Below, one piece after another: positions 27,001 through 42,000 of a stretch of 64,000 bases of DNA. The stretch is taken from contig JAMKCF010000013.1 of assembly GCA_023634235.1 (NCBI GenBank), positions 8,841,827 to 8,905,826 on the forward strand, in the 5' to 3' direction. The notes under the pieces were generated by a model. It saw nothing but the letters and a program-made list of their open reading frames with translations, was not told where the DNA came from and ran no database searches. This DNA comes from Pisaster brevispinus (Eukaryota > Echinodermata > Asteroidea > Forcipulatida > Asteriidae). Position 1 is the stretch's first letter, and every line of letters starts with the position of its first letter. Position numbers and translations under genes: made by a program.

Positions 27001-30000
27001 ACTAACTGTTAAAATGGATAACCTAAAGCGTCAAAATCAATTGACACTTTTATAGATTTTTAGTTAGATAGTTTGTTTATAAGAATTTCACTTCGTGAAA
27101 ACTGGACTAACAACAAACTTGGGAATTATGTTAATGCAAATGAACACATCTAAAATGTGTAAAACAAAAAATTTGCAAAAATGTTGACGAAACTGTCTCC
27201 TTGAGAAAGCGCTGATGGTACCTTTAAAAAAATGTGTCCTAAATTGCACGAGTCACTCGCGCTAGTTTGAGGATTTGACGTCACTGATTGTGTTTCACCC
27301 ATTGCCAATCGGTTGGTTGCCAAGGACGGACTTATCCCAAAGGTTGATACTGTGTCTGTACCATGTCAAATTCCATTGTGCCATTTTGAGGTCCTGACGT
27401 CACCAGCATTCCTCCCCCCCCCCCTTTGCAAAATGGACGTCGGATGAGTGCACCTTGCCAAATACAAAGCTCACGATTATGTGATGGCCATGTTGGCTTT
27501 GTAAGAGCTCCGCCTCACAGATGGGATGCACTTTGAGGGAAATCCATGGCTGGCTCTTTTAGATGGGGACCCAGTTTACTTAAAGCTGGCGATTTATCCC
27601 CCTCATGAATTCTTAATAGGAATACAAATTCTTTTGTGTTGCACATTTTTCCATAAAAACATGGAAAAAAAACTATCAAATTCATTTGAGGCAACTCTGT
27701 ACCACAGTAACAATTTCGAAATGTAACTCACTACCTCAGGAGCATTTTAGAAATGTCAGCAGTTGTTTAAGCTGTACCTTTGCAATTCAAATGTGGATTT
27801 TGTTATTTGGTTTTACTTTGGTGTTTGATCTGGTTGTCAGGGCTGTGAAGATTGTATTTTAAGACTGGGGCCCTGATAGTAGAAAAGATATATCTTGGCA
27901 GAGACGAACAATTTATCTTAACTTGTACTGCATATCATTTGATAGAACGGTTTTCTTTAGGTAGAAAAATTGTCCTGTTGCAACCAACTCAAATTTCGCA
28001 AGTGCATAAGGTCTGTCAACTGTACATGTAAATCTTTCCAAAGTATACATATTTATTAGTAATGATTCAATATATTCAATAATGATTCAATAAATTGTTA
28101 ACAAAATAAAATAAATATTGGTGGTATGCTCTCCTCATTTGGTTTCACAAGAGTTGTTTATCTATCAGGCATGATATTTGGTCATGAGGAAAAAGTAGGA
28201 CAATTTGTGGAGTACATTGGGCTGACCTACATGTACACATGGTGTTGGCTCCAGTAGGCTGACTTTTCTCACCTTATTAACAACAATTTTTTCCTGATTT
28301 TTCCTAGGTAAAATAAAACAAAAAACAGACTTAACTAGGAAGTTATTTTCAACATTTTTGTTGAAAAAGGGAACCTCAATAATAAAAAAGCCCCCCAAAA
28401 CAGATGATTATCATACTTGTTTTTCAGCAGGTCAAAAGCCCCCCCCCCCCCACCCTCTTCTCCATCTCCAATCAGTCATTATGCACCATCAACCACACTG
28501 CCTACATTAAGAAATGCTTGTAGAGCTCCAAAAACCGGCCGGCACCAAGTCTACCACAACAGAAAGAAAAGGCTAATCTGGTGCAGACTAATTTGAAGCC
28601 CAATGATGAGCACCATTCTACTTGCTAGTCCCAGAGTCAGTATTATTGGTCGGGCTCAATTATCACCGCTACACTGCGGCCAATGAAATTCACATGTCAA
28701 AGGTCAATTTACACCTCTACGATTAAGTGACAAGTGCTGTTTTTGCTTGTACGGTAAGTTTAAAAGTTTTCAAAATATTTATGATTTTTTTTTTCTTCCT
28801 TTTTTGCAGGTCAGGTGGGGTTGCTTTAACAACTGTTTTTTTGACATGGCCTTATGTTAGAAAATTTAACTGTCTATAGGCTCATTTGCACCACCCAACT
28901 AAACTCTTCCAAATCAATTAGAGAGTTTATTTCTTTGTAGAGAAAACAAACCAAATCATGAGAAAGATGCACTTCCAAATACCAATGTTGTGCCTTCCTT
29001 ATAAGTTAGAAGTTTGTTAAGGTGTACCTTGTGAAGAAATGGTGCTACGGGTTGTTCGCCATTGACATCCAAGTGTGGGTTCGGCCTCCCTCTCTGTAAT
29101 CACATAGGGCAAAAAGCAGTGGAAATATGAATACTCATTTAAATGCCAGACTATATTTATCAGGCTGCTATCTAAAATGCCAATAAATTGAGTCTTAGGT
29201 TTGAAACACACGAATAACATTGGTAATTGTCACAGACCAGTATCTGCACATTGTATAATAATAGTAAATGGTGGCTTCTTATATAGCGCTCATATCCGTC
29301 ACTCAGTGGCGCTCAAGGCGCTTCAACATTAAGTATTTTCCTGCTAGGTATTTTGGGGGGCTACGTTTGAAGTATGAGACCTACTCCTTTACATAGCACC
29401 ATGTAATGATTTATAAGGTGCTGTGGCGCAATATGCAGCCAATCAAACCAGGAACACCGGGGCGAACCCCTTCTCTTTTCGATAAGTGCACTGGGTACTT
29501 TTAAGTGCGTTACACAACACACGGCTTTATGTCCCATCCGAAAAAACGAAGCAATCATGGTTAAGTGTCTTGCTTAAGAACAGGAGTGTCACGACCGGGA
29601 CTCGAACCCACACTCTGCTGATCAGAAACACCCGAGCTTGAGTCCGGTGCTCTTATCCGCTCGGCCAAGACACGCCATTATGACCCAACATATGGACGAA
29701 ACAACAAACTTGTGAAAGTGTAAGTTCAATCAGTCATCCGAGTCATGAGAAAAAAATGAAAACCCCTTAATATGTTTTCACTGTTTTCAAACATCAGGTT
29801 TTGAACTCAAAAGATCTGAAGTAAATTTTCTATTCATTAAAAAAGTAAGAAAATAAGAATTAACTATAGCATTTCAAGCAAAAACATTTCACAGAAACAA
29901 TATAAACGGAAGAATCCTAAAAATTTGAGAAAATTTTATGTTGATGTGGAGATGAAAGCTCTGTTTCTACAGGCTGTAACATTGTAGAGGTTTACATTTG

Positions 30001-33000
30001 AAGGTTTGGTTTTGACAAGGGCATTGTCTTTCATCTCTGCGATGGCAATTTTTTCCTCTTTCAATAAAATCTGCAGGTGATGGGAGATCAAAGAAAATTC
30101 CTGACTTATTACACGCCTGCAACCATTTTCAAAATGATCACAGAAACTTTAAGATCTGGCAACCTTAAATTCATCTTTGCAAATAAATATTTAGATTTTG
30201 AAGTAACAAAGCATAGAAAATGTAACAGTAATAATAACTAAACATAAAAATGTCTTTCGTAAAAAAAACAATCCAAAATCTTTACAAGAATTTTCCAAAG
30301 GTACAAAGAAAGAAGTCAGCAACACAAAGATGATGCAGGGAAAAATGAATTCAATACGGCATCATCGGTACAGACTTTGGCATGTAATTTCATACATTTG
30401 AGGGCCTCTTGGCACTGAATACTGTCCAGGAAAAATATCTACCCCCTCGGGGCAGTTGGAAGCCATCCAGGGGGAAGAGCAAGGACATCTTGTAGTGAGT
30501 TGACGACAAAGAAAATTACCCCACTGTGAAGAAGTGTGCAGATAAGATGTACGCAACAAGTATGGTCATTGACAACATGAACGGATGGAGTACCAACGCT
30601 GACCTAGAAAATCAGCATGGTTTGACAAGAACTAGGACTTCTTGGTACTGCATGTTCAAGACATCATTTGGGGCTAGTGTGTGTGTTGAGATGTGCTTAT
30701 GTTAGTACGCTTCACCCAGTATTTGTAAACAATATTATATAGAGTAATTATCACCGGAGAAAATAAACTATTGAATTTTATTACACAAATCAGGGTTGAA
30801 CGAAATAAGAGAGTCATAATGAGGGAGGAGGGAGTGGGTGTAATTTAACCATAAAGGAATTATTAGGCAGCATAGAATCTCGGACACATCTCAATTCCAC
30901 TTTGAATTGATGTAAGTGTTGAGTTTGTGATACAAACACCTTAAAATACAACCTTTTTACAAAACAAAAACAAGATACAACTTTTTTACAAAACAAAAAA
31001 GGAATTACTTGAAAATTTTAACTTTCTTTTTGACAAACTATTTCAGTAAGAAGAAGAAGTTTTTTTTTTTTACCACACATCGATTCTGACAAGCACTGTA
31101 TACTCCGTGCTTTCAGATAACTAAACCATAGACCATGCACTGAGTGTGCCCGGTGACCAGAGGCAAGTTCAGTAATGCCTCATTTCAGTAAGGCATTGGT
31201 GTCAGTGAAGAAGGATGAGCCATGTGCTGAGAGCAGGGGTAATTTTATGCAAACCAGTCCCAATTTGTAATTTGAATTCAACACCAGGAAAAGACCACCC
31301 AAAATAAAGGATGATTGGTGAAAAACACACAAACTCCAAGGTGTGAAATGTCTCCCACAGCTTGTAAGATGTGAACTTCGGCAACAGCTTTCCAGTAATA
31401 ACCTTATAGCATTTGATTTTGAAGTCAAACTCTAATTTTCGCATTTTGCTTTCCAACAGAATTGATACTATCATCAATTATCACAATCATTCACCTTGTA
31501 AATCTTACTGACAACTGTTATACATCAAGACATCAAATTACTCTTAATAAGATTAAAGTAAAATAGAAATGTGCCGGTTAAATGGCTTCTCACTGGCACC
31601 CCAAACTGACAAAGTTGGGAGACTGCCAACATGAGGGCTAGATAGCTCAGTTGGCAGAGCGCAGGCAAGTTAATCTGGAGGTCACAGGTTCAAATCCCGT
31701 ACTAAGCAATTTTTTGTCAACCCAAAATTAATTAGCCTGTCAGTTTCCCCTTGTGGTTTATTACTTGATTAAAACAATGAAGAGAGGAAAAAGAAGAAAA
31801 CAACAACAATAAATTTGTGTTTTAAAATTTGTGTTTTGAGTTCTAAAAATGTCTGAAAAGCAATAAAACAAGAGAAAGAATTTGGCGGAAAAAACCCAAA
31901 ACATGTACCATCAAGATTTCAACTTCAAGTGTAATGTCTTAAAAACTTAATTGTATTATTCAGGTTTAAATTACCCTCTCTGCTAAAAAACAAAAACTCA
32001 AGCCCTCAATTTGCAATTAAAAACACCAATGTTGGAGACAGACTAACATTTCAAGTTATTATTACATTAATGAAGGCTACCGAATAGAAACCACAATAGC
32101 CAGAGCGAAATCATTACGGACAATTTATCTTAAAGACCACCTCTCTGATTGAGATGTTTGCGGAGGAATTTTGAAGACCCATCAAGTCCCCTTAAGTAAA
32201 GCCTGCCCAATCAGCTTACAAACACCTAGTACTACAGGGGTCTACCTACAAGTCAGAGAAAAATCAATACCGGCCTGCACTAATCACACATAAACAGCGT
32301 TCTGAATAAATAAAACAGGGAGTATGTAGTTAACTGGGAAGTTGCTTTTAACTCCACCATTCAATTGTACATCTACTTTCTCCTCCATGTACTCGTTACT
32401 TTGTCTAGGTGTAACCTTCATGCTCATGGCACTGTGCCACATATGCATTCACCCAACCACAAGATAACCCTAGGATCAGAATGGATCTCACTCCCTTTTA
32501 AAAATCTGTTCTATCCACACAAAAGAGATTACAACACTGGGAGCCCCATTCAGGGTCACTAAGTAAACACTAGTGACTTCCCATACTTTACTCAAACCAT
32601 TCACTGAAGAAAAAAATCCAGGGGCTTCAGTCCTGGGTACTTTTTTTAATAATCAATACTACGTTGACAATAGGCTGCGCTGTGCAGAAGGCACTGTAGC
32701 ATGTGGCCAGAGCTTAGTTTAGTCAACTTCCAGTACATTTACACACAACAATAGCGCCAAATCCACCATGCGAGGTTGCAGGGCAATATTTAACTTTATG
32801 TTACTTTATGTAATACCACCCCAGTACAACATGTCCTGCAGCTGACCCTTTGAACTCCGAAAAAAACGTAAACCTTGTGAGCGAGTGGGCAGGACTCCGC
32901 TTGGCATGAACCACACAGGGGAGTAAGCGCGGTGAATGCAAGAGCCTTGGTTTGCCCTTGGTGGCCAATGCTTATTATATATGCACAAGCTTTGGAAGTG

Positions 33001-36000
33001 ACCCCACTGGCTTGGCTAGGTAGTATGTGCATAGGGAATCCATGTGTACTGGCTTGTCCCCAAACACAAACACAAACAAAATCAACAGCAAATAAATGCC
33101 AAATGTACAACTCGGAATATATAATCTGGAAGGGCTGTGAATTTGTTTTAGTGTTTTCAACTGGGATTGATAAATGCAATTTGGTAAACAGGTTCGTGGT
33201 GAATGCATCTTGATGAGAAATGAAAACTCAAGTCTCTCCATATTTATTTTTAAATCTACAACAGTTTCGGAATAATATAGATGTGTTGCAAGTTAGTTTT
33301 GTAAATTTCTTGTTTACTACAAAGCTATAATGGAACTGTTTTAAGTACCCAAAATAATCAATCTACAGTGTAGTTCATTCACAACAAACTGATAAAAAGT
33401 TATTGAATGAATTAAAATACACAATATTATTGACTTATGCCAAATCAGATCAAATTTAAGTTAAGAAGAAAAAACAATCAAAAATAGGGTTAAACTTCAA
33501 AACAGCAAGTTATTTCAAATATAGAAGAGTGCATTTACAGTAAATCAATGAAAATGTGATATCTCAATGAATACGTCAAGATTATCCTTAAACATCAATG
33601 CAACACTTTATTATTTGTTAATGAAATGAACATGATATAAACAATTTTAGAATGCCCTCCAAAGACATGAAAATTGTTAATCCCCTTCAATATGAAAATA
33701 AGGACCTAATTTAGTTCTACATTGTGCTGTGCACAAATAAATGTAAGGGGATAACTGCAAATGTTGGATGTTGTTGGTAGATGCACAGCAGTTATCAGTG
33801 GGACACTAAATTCAAACAGCGCCCTCTATCTATCAATGTTAAATAGTTTGGCTGATCTGTAATTTCCAGTGTGTTTGTGGTAGAATGAACAACTTCATCA
33901 GTGCAGTGACCATCTTTGTCTTGTTCCCCGTGTACTAACAATTATATATAACAATAAAATGAGTATAGATTCCGCTTGACCATTTTGCCCTTCGAGTCTC
34001 AATTTCAACATGGTAACAATGTGCCTGGGTTAGGGATCAAAGCTTTCAAAATGTTGAAGGTTGTACAAAAAATACATACTACCTTTCGAGACCCTCTGCC
34101 TTTCCCCGAAACAGTTTTTACTTGTATCCCTCAACATGTGGCATATTTCAGTATCGAAGAACCCTAACCACCCCAACCCTTCAAAACACAACAGCCTGTT
34201 GTGTTCGATTTTGTTGGACTGAAGACTGTACTAGTATTGATTAAATGGGCACCAGGTTGACTCAGTGAATTCTCTCCCTGCCTTTCAGCTCTGTGGACCC
34301 CAGTTCAAATCCAACCTCAGACCAGACCCCTGCATATGGATTGGGTTTTCAGTCCCTAACTGGTCGCGTGGGTTTTCCCCATTTGCGGTTTTCCCCCCAC
34401 ACCTAAACTGAACACTTCTTCTCAATTCCTATTCACCATCCTGTTATTGGTGCTTGCACTGTTGGATGTGTAACAGAATAGGATCACACATACTACCACA
34501 CAGAGTCCAACAGTCTGGGTATTTGGTTACCATTGGTGTTGGATTTTGTCAAAATCGGGAAAGATCCTACTATATCACTCACATGAGTTTGGGTAAACAG
34601 AAAATAATAAAGTTGAACATCTCAGCCGAAACCCCCCCCCCCAAAAAAAAAAACAACAACAACAACAGCTGAACCAACCCAGCAAGGTTTCATCACCAGC
34701 TATTACAGTCCATGCACACTGTACAAGTTTTAAAAGCCTTTACTCCACTGCAAACTAGTTTTGAAGCTGTTCATTGAACGGAAGTTCAGAGCAGTTCATG
34801 GGTAACCACCATGCAATAATGACTTCTAGGAAGGACCGGTGGTTTCTGGGAATGACCAGTGATTAAGTCACAACATTTTGAAAACTGTCACTCTGCTACT
34901 GTTAATTACCCTCACACTTTCCCCAAGTTACAATGTTCACCATGTCAGCAGCAGAAAACTGACTCATGTTGATCTATTTGTTGCTGTCTATAGCCCTTTT
35001 CACACGACGGAAAAAACAAACATTCTTTGCGAAATTTTACAATTGTAAATTACAATTTGGGCTTCGTGTGAAAGGACAGTAATATTTTACATCGCCTACA
35101 TTCCTTGCGAAATTTTCGCAAACCTTGCGAAAATTTGTAGTAGGTACCGACCTCCGAAAAAATCTTACGCTAGCGTAATTTTTCGCAAGGAATCTAGTCA
35201 AACCTTCGTGTGAAACGATCCGTTGTTTATTGACCGACAATCCTCGCGAAAGCAGTATTAACACGCATGCGTGAAGAACCTTCGGGAGCCGACCTTTGTG
35301 TGTTTACACACCGTTACCAGGCACTGGTCACTGTTGCGACCATTTGCCACCTCGTCCGCGATTTCCCGCCAAACATGGCCGTTTTGGGTTAAACCATCCA
35401 TTTTATATTGGGTGGTTTCCTTCTCCATAATGTTTATCAAGGCAATCGTTTCCTCGTAGCACCAAGATTTCTTGGCCTTCTTACTCTTATCTTTGGTTGA
35501 TGTCTTCGCCGGTCGTTTTTGGAGGATACTACGGGCATAGTATTATGAATGGACTCCCCAACGTCTTCGTGAGTGTCAGCCATTTTGAAGAATGTTTACA
35601 TGGTTTATTTTTTACCGACCGCGACACACTGTGCACACGCGACATACGTCATCATTTAACTGGTACTAGCGCTGTTTAAGAACAAAAACTCTATAGTTCA
35701 GTGGTAACCAGCTAAGTCTGTACTCTCGTCTCATGGAACGTGGTCACATTTTTACTTGGTGTCGTGTGAAAGCTTGCGAAAGCGGTCAGGCGTGGGATGA
35801 CTTCAGCGCTCGTTAAATTCGTCGCAAGGAATGTTGGGTTTTTTTCTCGTGTGAAAAGGGCTTATGTTGTACTAATATTAGGGTTCGAATCCCACCCAAG
35901 TGATTTGCTTGTGGATTTTTTTTTCACAGAACTCGGGAAAGTACCGATTACACAGTGCTTAATACACATTGGTGTAAGGTTAAAACTACATTATATTCTT

Positions 36001-39000
36001 TATCCCAGGTGCAAAAATTAAATCGTTACAGTACCTGCTGCTAAAGATTCAAACTGCCTCTAGCCATCAGGCTAGCTTGGTGGTCTAGTGGTAAGAAAAC
36101 TGCTCTAGCCTTGCAAAGGTCGTGACTTAGAATCCCATTTAACTTGCTTGTGGATTTTTTTCCACAGAACTCGGGAAAGTACCGAGTATAAAGTGCTTAC
36201 TAAACATCGGTGTAAAGGTAAAACCACATTATATAACCATTAACCTTACTACTCCAAACACAAAAGAACAATCAAACCCATTAACAACTTTGGGTTGAAT
36301 TTAAAGACAGTCAATCGACTGGTAACAGTACAAAAAACTAATTAATAAATGAGCTTCAATGTCAAAGCTCACACTGTGGCAGTCTTGTCCCATAACAGTG
36401 ATCCACTGGCCAAGTACTGGTTAAAACACCTGAGGACCACTCAAAATTCTCTCCAAGTGGTCCGGCTGGCTAGGTCAGTATTAACGAGCGTTCCTATTTA
36501 TATGAAATATGAAGCAAACTGGAGACTAGTGAAATGACAAGCTAATTGGTACCAGTGGCTAGTCACTAAAAAAGTGAAGGGTAAACCTGCTCTGGAGGTA
36601 AACGCTCATATCAGTAACAATCCTCCAGAGAACATCCCTGTCCGAGAAACAAGCAGTTGAAGACCTCCAAAATCATTGAAACTTATTTCGGTCGCAGAAA
36701 TTAAGATAAACCAGTACGATTGTGGATCTTCTTCTTTTTTAAACTAAGCAAAATGAAATCATTAATTGGATGGTGTTTACTGAAAACTGGGGAAAGGAAA
36801 TGAATGTTGAAACTCTTCAAACAAAATAGTTGTATCAGCAAGATGTAAATTGAACTTAACAGATGAATACAGTTCTAATCAGAAGTATTCTCCTCAAATA
36901 ACACACCCCAAACCAAAAATCATAGAATACAATTTTTGTATAGGAAAAGAAAAAAAAAACTATTTCTCTCTCACAGTGACAGCATGTCTAGAGACACAAT
37001 CATCAGAGAAAACTATACAAGAAATTGTCAAATAATCCCCAAATGTTTTGAGGAAACCCTTTGGATTTGTCCACATGTAAGCAAAAACAAAGAAGCATTT
37101 TGATTGAATGCAATATGAAAAAGAAAGACAATAACATTTAGTAACCCAAGTTGTCAGATGAAACTTCAACAAATTTGGTCATTAGGGGAAATGTTTCTTT
37201 AGTGGGAAAAAATATTTGGCATAATATAGTTTCATCTCGGGGGGGGGGGGTCTTCATTGTGCTAAGGGCACTTCAAATGGAAAAAAACAAGAAGAGCAAG
37301 AAACCATTTTAAATCTGTTCCGATGACAGCCACTTTAAAATTCCTGGCTTGGTGTTAAATATGATTTCAAAACTAGATACACTTAAGTAACAAGAGAAGA
37401 AGAACATAACCACATGACAAAATTTACAAACAAATAAATAAATAAACAATAAATTCTTATGAAGTGAGGCATCCTTTGTCACCCTGAGATGGCCAAACAT
37501 TGAACCAGTTGGACATTTTGCTCTTTCTCTCTCTCTCTCTCTCTCCCCCATTTCGGATCTCCAGAACAAAAACAAGCCACAAGCTGAAGCTAGATAAGCT
37601 ATCAATGTATGCTCTACTGAGTCCTTTGTTTCCAACCTGGACAGGACAGCACATAACTCTGAATGGCTCTTGCATGCAAACAATAACCTGTCCAAGTAAT
37701 AGGCTTAGTTGGTATCCCTCCCATAGGACCTATTCATATTCAAAATGATTGGAAAAAAAATATCTGCATGGGATTACATAATCACTGACCAGCAATGCCA
37801 GCAGATTTCCCTTGTCAAGGTGTTCTTGTGTGTGAAGAAGAAGCAAAGACACCAGTTTGAATGACAGATGACCAGGGAGTCATATTTCGTTGTTAATTCA
37901 AGGGTGTTTGGAGATGTTCATTTGGGAAGCAATTTAAGCAAACATCATCCTCTAATGATCAAACCGCATTAATGATTGTGGGCAGTGTGTGTTCTGTTCT
38001 TAAAAGAAGAGACTATCATAAATCAGAAGCCAGGGTTTATTTAGGTGAACTACGTGTTTTGAGTTGTTGAGCAGTCAGCAAAACGGACTTCGAGATGCTG
38101 GAAAGCAAATTCTCTTTGGAATTTCATGGGAACTTCATCAAGGATGAAAGGGGCTTATTATTTCTTAGAGAGTGCTTCAGGTTTTTGATCAGACGTTTGG
38201 GCTTCAGTCAAATCTTGTATTTTATAATGATTTGTCAACTCTTTAAGAACATCTTGAAAAAAATAAGAAAACACCCTGTATTATTTTGTAAAGTAGCTTT
38301 CATTAATGACTCTTTCTATCAACAAACGACCAGGTTTGCATCTCTTTCCAATTAAATATTCCAAGTTATGATAACAGGGAGATCAGTGCAACACAGAATT
38401 GAAGTTGCTTAAAAATACAGAAAATAGACAAAGTGAATTGAAGATGAAATCTGTTTTCATAAGGTGTGTTTTAAAGGATTTCTGTATATCTGTTTTCATA
38501 AGGTGTGTTTTAAAGGATTTCTATATATCTGTTTTCATAAGGTGTGTTTTAAAGGATTTCTGTAACGAATAAATTCTAGAATTTGAAAAAATTCCACTTA
38601 GAAGTGTAAACACCTCTCTGTGTTAGCACAGATCCATGGTGTATGGTGAATTATCCTTATTTCACAGCTTTTTATGCCATAATGTACACCTTTAAGTTGG
38701 CCAAACCTAATGCCAGATGGGCATAGATTGGCAAGCCTTGTCTTTAAGCCTGTCTTTTGTCTCCACAAAAAAACTGGTTCTTGCAAACTGTATCATGGTA
38801 GTTCACTATACACTGTTAGGCTACTTGTAGGATACAATGTCTTGATGAACAGTGTAGTCTAAACAAAAATATGAACATTTTAACATTCATCATCTTAATT
38901 TGGTAGGAACTGAAAACTTGCATAGTGGCACTAAAAAAATAAAAAATAAAAAATAACAAAATGTAGTTCTTTATCAAATTTGCATATCCAATGAGGAAAT

Positions 39001-42000
39001 CGAACATTTCTTTGAGTTACAACATACACTCAGAAATTCATAGACTAGAATAGAAGTGAATACTTCCCATGAATTTCATATTTTTCTGAAATTGTAATAG
39101 TGTACAATGGTACAACACTAATGCACTACCAGCAAAAGTAACCCATTTATGTGATTCTGTTCACACACACCCAAAAAAAAAAAGTGAAAAGAACAAAAGA
39201 AAAAAAGACCATCGACAATGAAACGGAAATAAGCTCTGCTATTAGTGATACACACCCATAAAAAAACACAACGTTTTTGTAAAATTCGATAGCTTAAATA
39301 AGGTGGAGGAAAAAAAACACCCCAGATCCAGTAAAGTATACCTTAAAAGTGAACTGCTTACTTAGGTGAATTGTCATTCATTACTTACATGAAACTCAGA
39401 GGGAAATTAAATATCAATAAAATCAAGTATTTTGATGTGTTCAAATATTTTACTTGTAAATTTTAAAGGTAGAATTATGCTATTTTTAGTGAAAAGAAAA
39501 TGTTGTTATTACATATATTTGTATTCTGAAAGGGTTCTCCCCAGGTTTTTATCAAAGCATGCTGAAATGAAATGAGGTCCTAGGAATAATTGTTTTTTAC
39601 TTGATGGTTATGTTAGGTTTTAAAAGCTTTACAGTACAATCTGGAGCATTTTAAATGGTTTTACTTTCTAAATTACTGTTATCATTTTTGTGGTGGTAAA
39701 TACTAAATGTTAAAACAAATATCACCCTGATATACTAGCTTGTGCACCGATCGAACCCTGTTCTAAAATGAATCCCACAAAAAAAAAATGTATAAAATTA
39801 TTTTATTACAAATTTGATCAAGTCCAGTCTTTCTTAAATTGGCTGGCTAGACAAGTTAAACACTTACATGCAAAAAAAAACAATAACAAAAACAAGCTAA
39901 ACCATGGGACACTATACTTGTTATATTGTGTTGTTACTAATATGAACACCTTAAAAACAAAATTAAATTAAAAAAAAGTCAAAGGTAGATTATTATAACC
40001 ATTAATGACTTTTTTCCCCGTAACGACTAATTGTCTCCCATTCCCTTTAAAGGACAGAAGGTAAATTTTTGGTTTTCATCTTTAGATTATGAAAAAAAAA
40101 AAACATATTTAAAAAAATTCTTAAAATGTTGTCTTTGCATGATATCATCTCACATTTATTTTTCTAAAATAGGCAAAAATTTATACTTTACAATAATTTA
40201 ACATTCAGTACCTATAGGTGGTAAGTACATAATGTATATAACTGGCCCCACACATATTATTAATCCGATGCCTTCAGACAGTACTTTGTACAGTATCCAC
40301 AGGAATTTCTCTCCACTTTAGAGCTAACTGTTTTTGTCAGAAATTCAAAATTATGAAAACGTACCAATGATTTGTAACAAGTTGCTCATGCTTCATGTTA
40401 TTACTGGTGAATATACAATGAAATAATTAGCATATCATTTGCATACAACTGTGCTCTATGTGTAGAGATACCTCCTGTGTTACTCGCTTGGTTGGTAATT
40501 TTAAGTACAATTTGTTTGCAATCATTAGACAATAATTTCCAATAAAATTGGGGGGAAATGTTGTGAGGAAATAAGAGACTCACAGAGATGTATTTGAATT
40601 TTTTTTCTCTTCTTTTTTTTTTTTTGGGTCTGATGCTGTTATAGTACCTCATGGTGGAAACAGAAGGTGGCTTTGCTGGTCAGAGAATCTGGATGCATGC
40701 CAAGTAGGGACAATGCATTTTGCTTGAAGGGGTGTTTTACCATCCCAATCAACGTTTTATTTTGTGTGTGTGTGTGTGTGTGTTCTATGTTTTATTTCTT
40801 CTCACAAAAGTTAAATTAATTCTCTGACTGAGACTTGGGTGTGGGAAATTAACAGCTCTTTAAAAAACTAGAGGACAAACGATGTCAAAGGCAAATGGTC
40901 CGAAATGGAAAGAAAACGCACTTCCAACGCTGATGAAATTGTGGGTATTTTTATTTTTTATTTTTTTTGCTTTTACTGAAAATATTTTGGTATAGCCCTG
41001 ACCCCTGGGGCCCACCTTTGGAAAATGTCATGCCTCTGTCATGTGACTGAGGCTGATTCTGTAAATTCACTGGTTGAGGTAGAACGATCCAAGCATAGCA
41101 CCTTCAGTGGTCCTTTTTTTTCATGAGGGATAATTCAGAATGAAAAAAACTGCTTTGATTTAATCTCTAAATAGCTTTGAAAAATAAAATCCTGAATTTT
41201 AAATCAAATTTTTTTTTACCTCGTATTTATAAGGAATTTTACAGAAATATTTGCGTAATTTGATGAGAAATTTTGTGTGGCAGAAAAGTTGGAACATGTC
41301 AGTTTTCTGATATGTTGTTTTGAGAAAGTAAACAAAACAAATTCAGTTTCTGATGTTCCTTACTCTCAAATGGATTTAGGCCTACAGAATATTTTGTTTT
41401 CCAAAATGTCTGGTTATGACACCACAATTAGGTGAAGGACTAATTGTGTCCAAGCTTTCTTCCATTTCTACCACCATGCTCCATGGTAAAAATGAGGAAT
41501 GCATTGGTGAATAACATTGCAATGTACACATAGTAGATGTACATGCACATATCTACAATGCAATTGTACATGTAATATACATTACACGTGTACATACAAA
41601 ACAGTACATTAATAGCAATCATAGTACATAATGTATATACAGTATACGTATCTACAGTACAGTACATTTGTATACATATAGTGCACACTTTGTGGGCATT
41701 GTTGACAATAGTCTTTGTGTTAACACTGCATTATAACAAGTTAAGGTATGCCTTCACCCCAAGGGAGGTTAGGCTGTGAATCTACACATACCAACAATCC
41801 TCCAAAACCTTTGAAAATTGATTCTTTCAACTTGGCCTCATGCTGATTTAATGGTCAGTTCTTTCACTATTCTTGTTACTGATTCCATCACAATCAAAAC
41901 AATAACCAAGTCCCATCACTCGGTTAAGCACAAAAACAAATCTGCTTACCAGAAAAATGGTTATCAGCTAAACTACAAAGTGGTGTTAACTCTTTGGGAC

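Larger units (their letters stand above)
23796..34991 (-). other. SSBP intron A-B, 3' portion
   Basis: Non-coding sequence 5' of exon B in transcription order. It holds the weak cassette candidate (29028-29093), a DNA transposon with long inverted ends (24634-25386), a tRNA-Leu-like SINE (29257-29676), SINE-A (31565-31770), a CRE/CCAAT-containing GC-rich stretch (27235-27510) and a degenerate tRNA-like repeat (34244-34470). Elsewhere I see only AT-rich sequence and homopolymer runs, such as the C run near 28439. Confidence 0.6.

Noticed and set aside
28267..28297. 31-nt segment between TTTTACCTAG and AAG|GTGAGA as another SSBP exon
   Set aside because: Length is not a multiple of three, phase 0 hits a stop, and it would shift the frame.
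29587..29676. tRNA-Leu gene on the minus strand
   Set aside because: tRNA-Leu-like head is continuous with a repeated SINE body seen at 12769 and 50546; the stem is imperfect.
31620..31710. tRNA gene on the plus strand
   Set aside because: A and B boxes are good, but the same sequence with leader and tail recurs elsewhere and the acceptor stem does not pair; it is a SINE.
32796..33179. 127-codon minus-strand ORF
   Set aside because: No domain; includes a simple CAAACA repeat translated as Val/Cys runs.
38450..38563. CRISPR-like array
   Set aside because: Direct tandem repeats without spacers in a eukaryotic intron.
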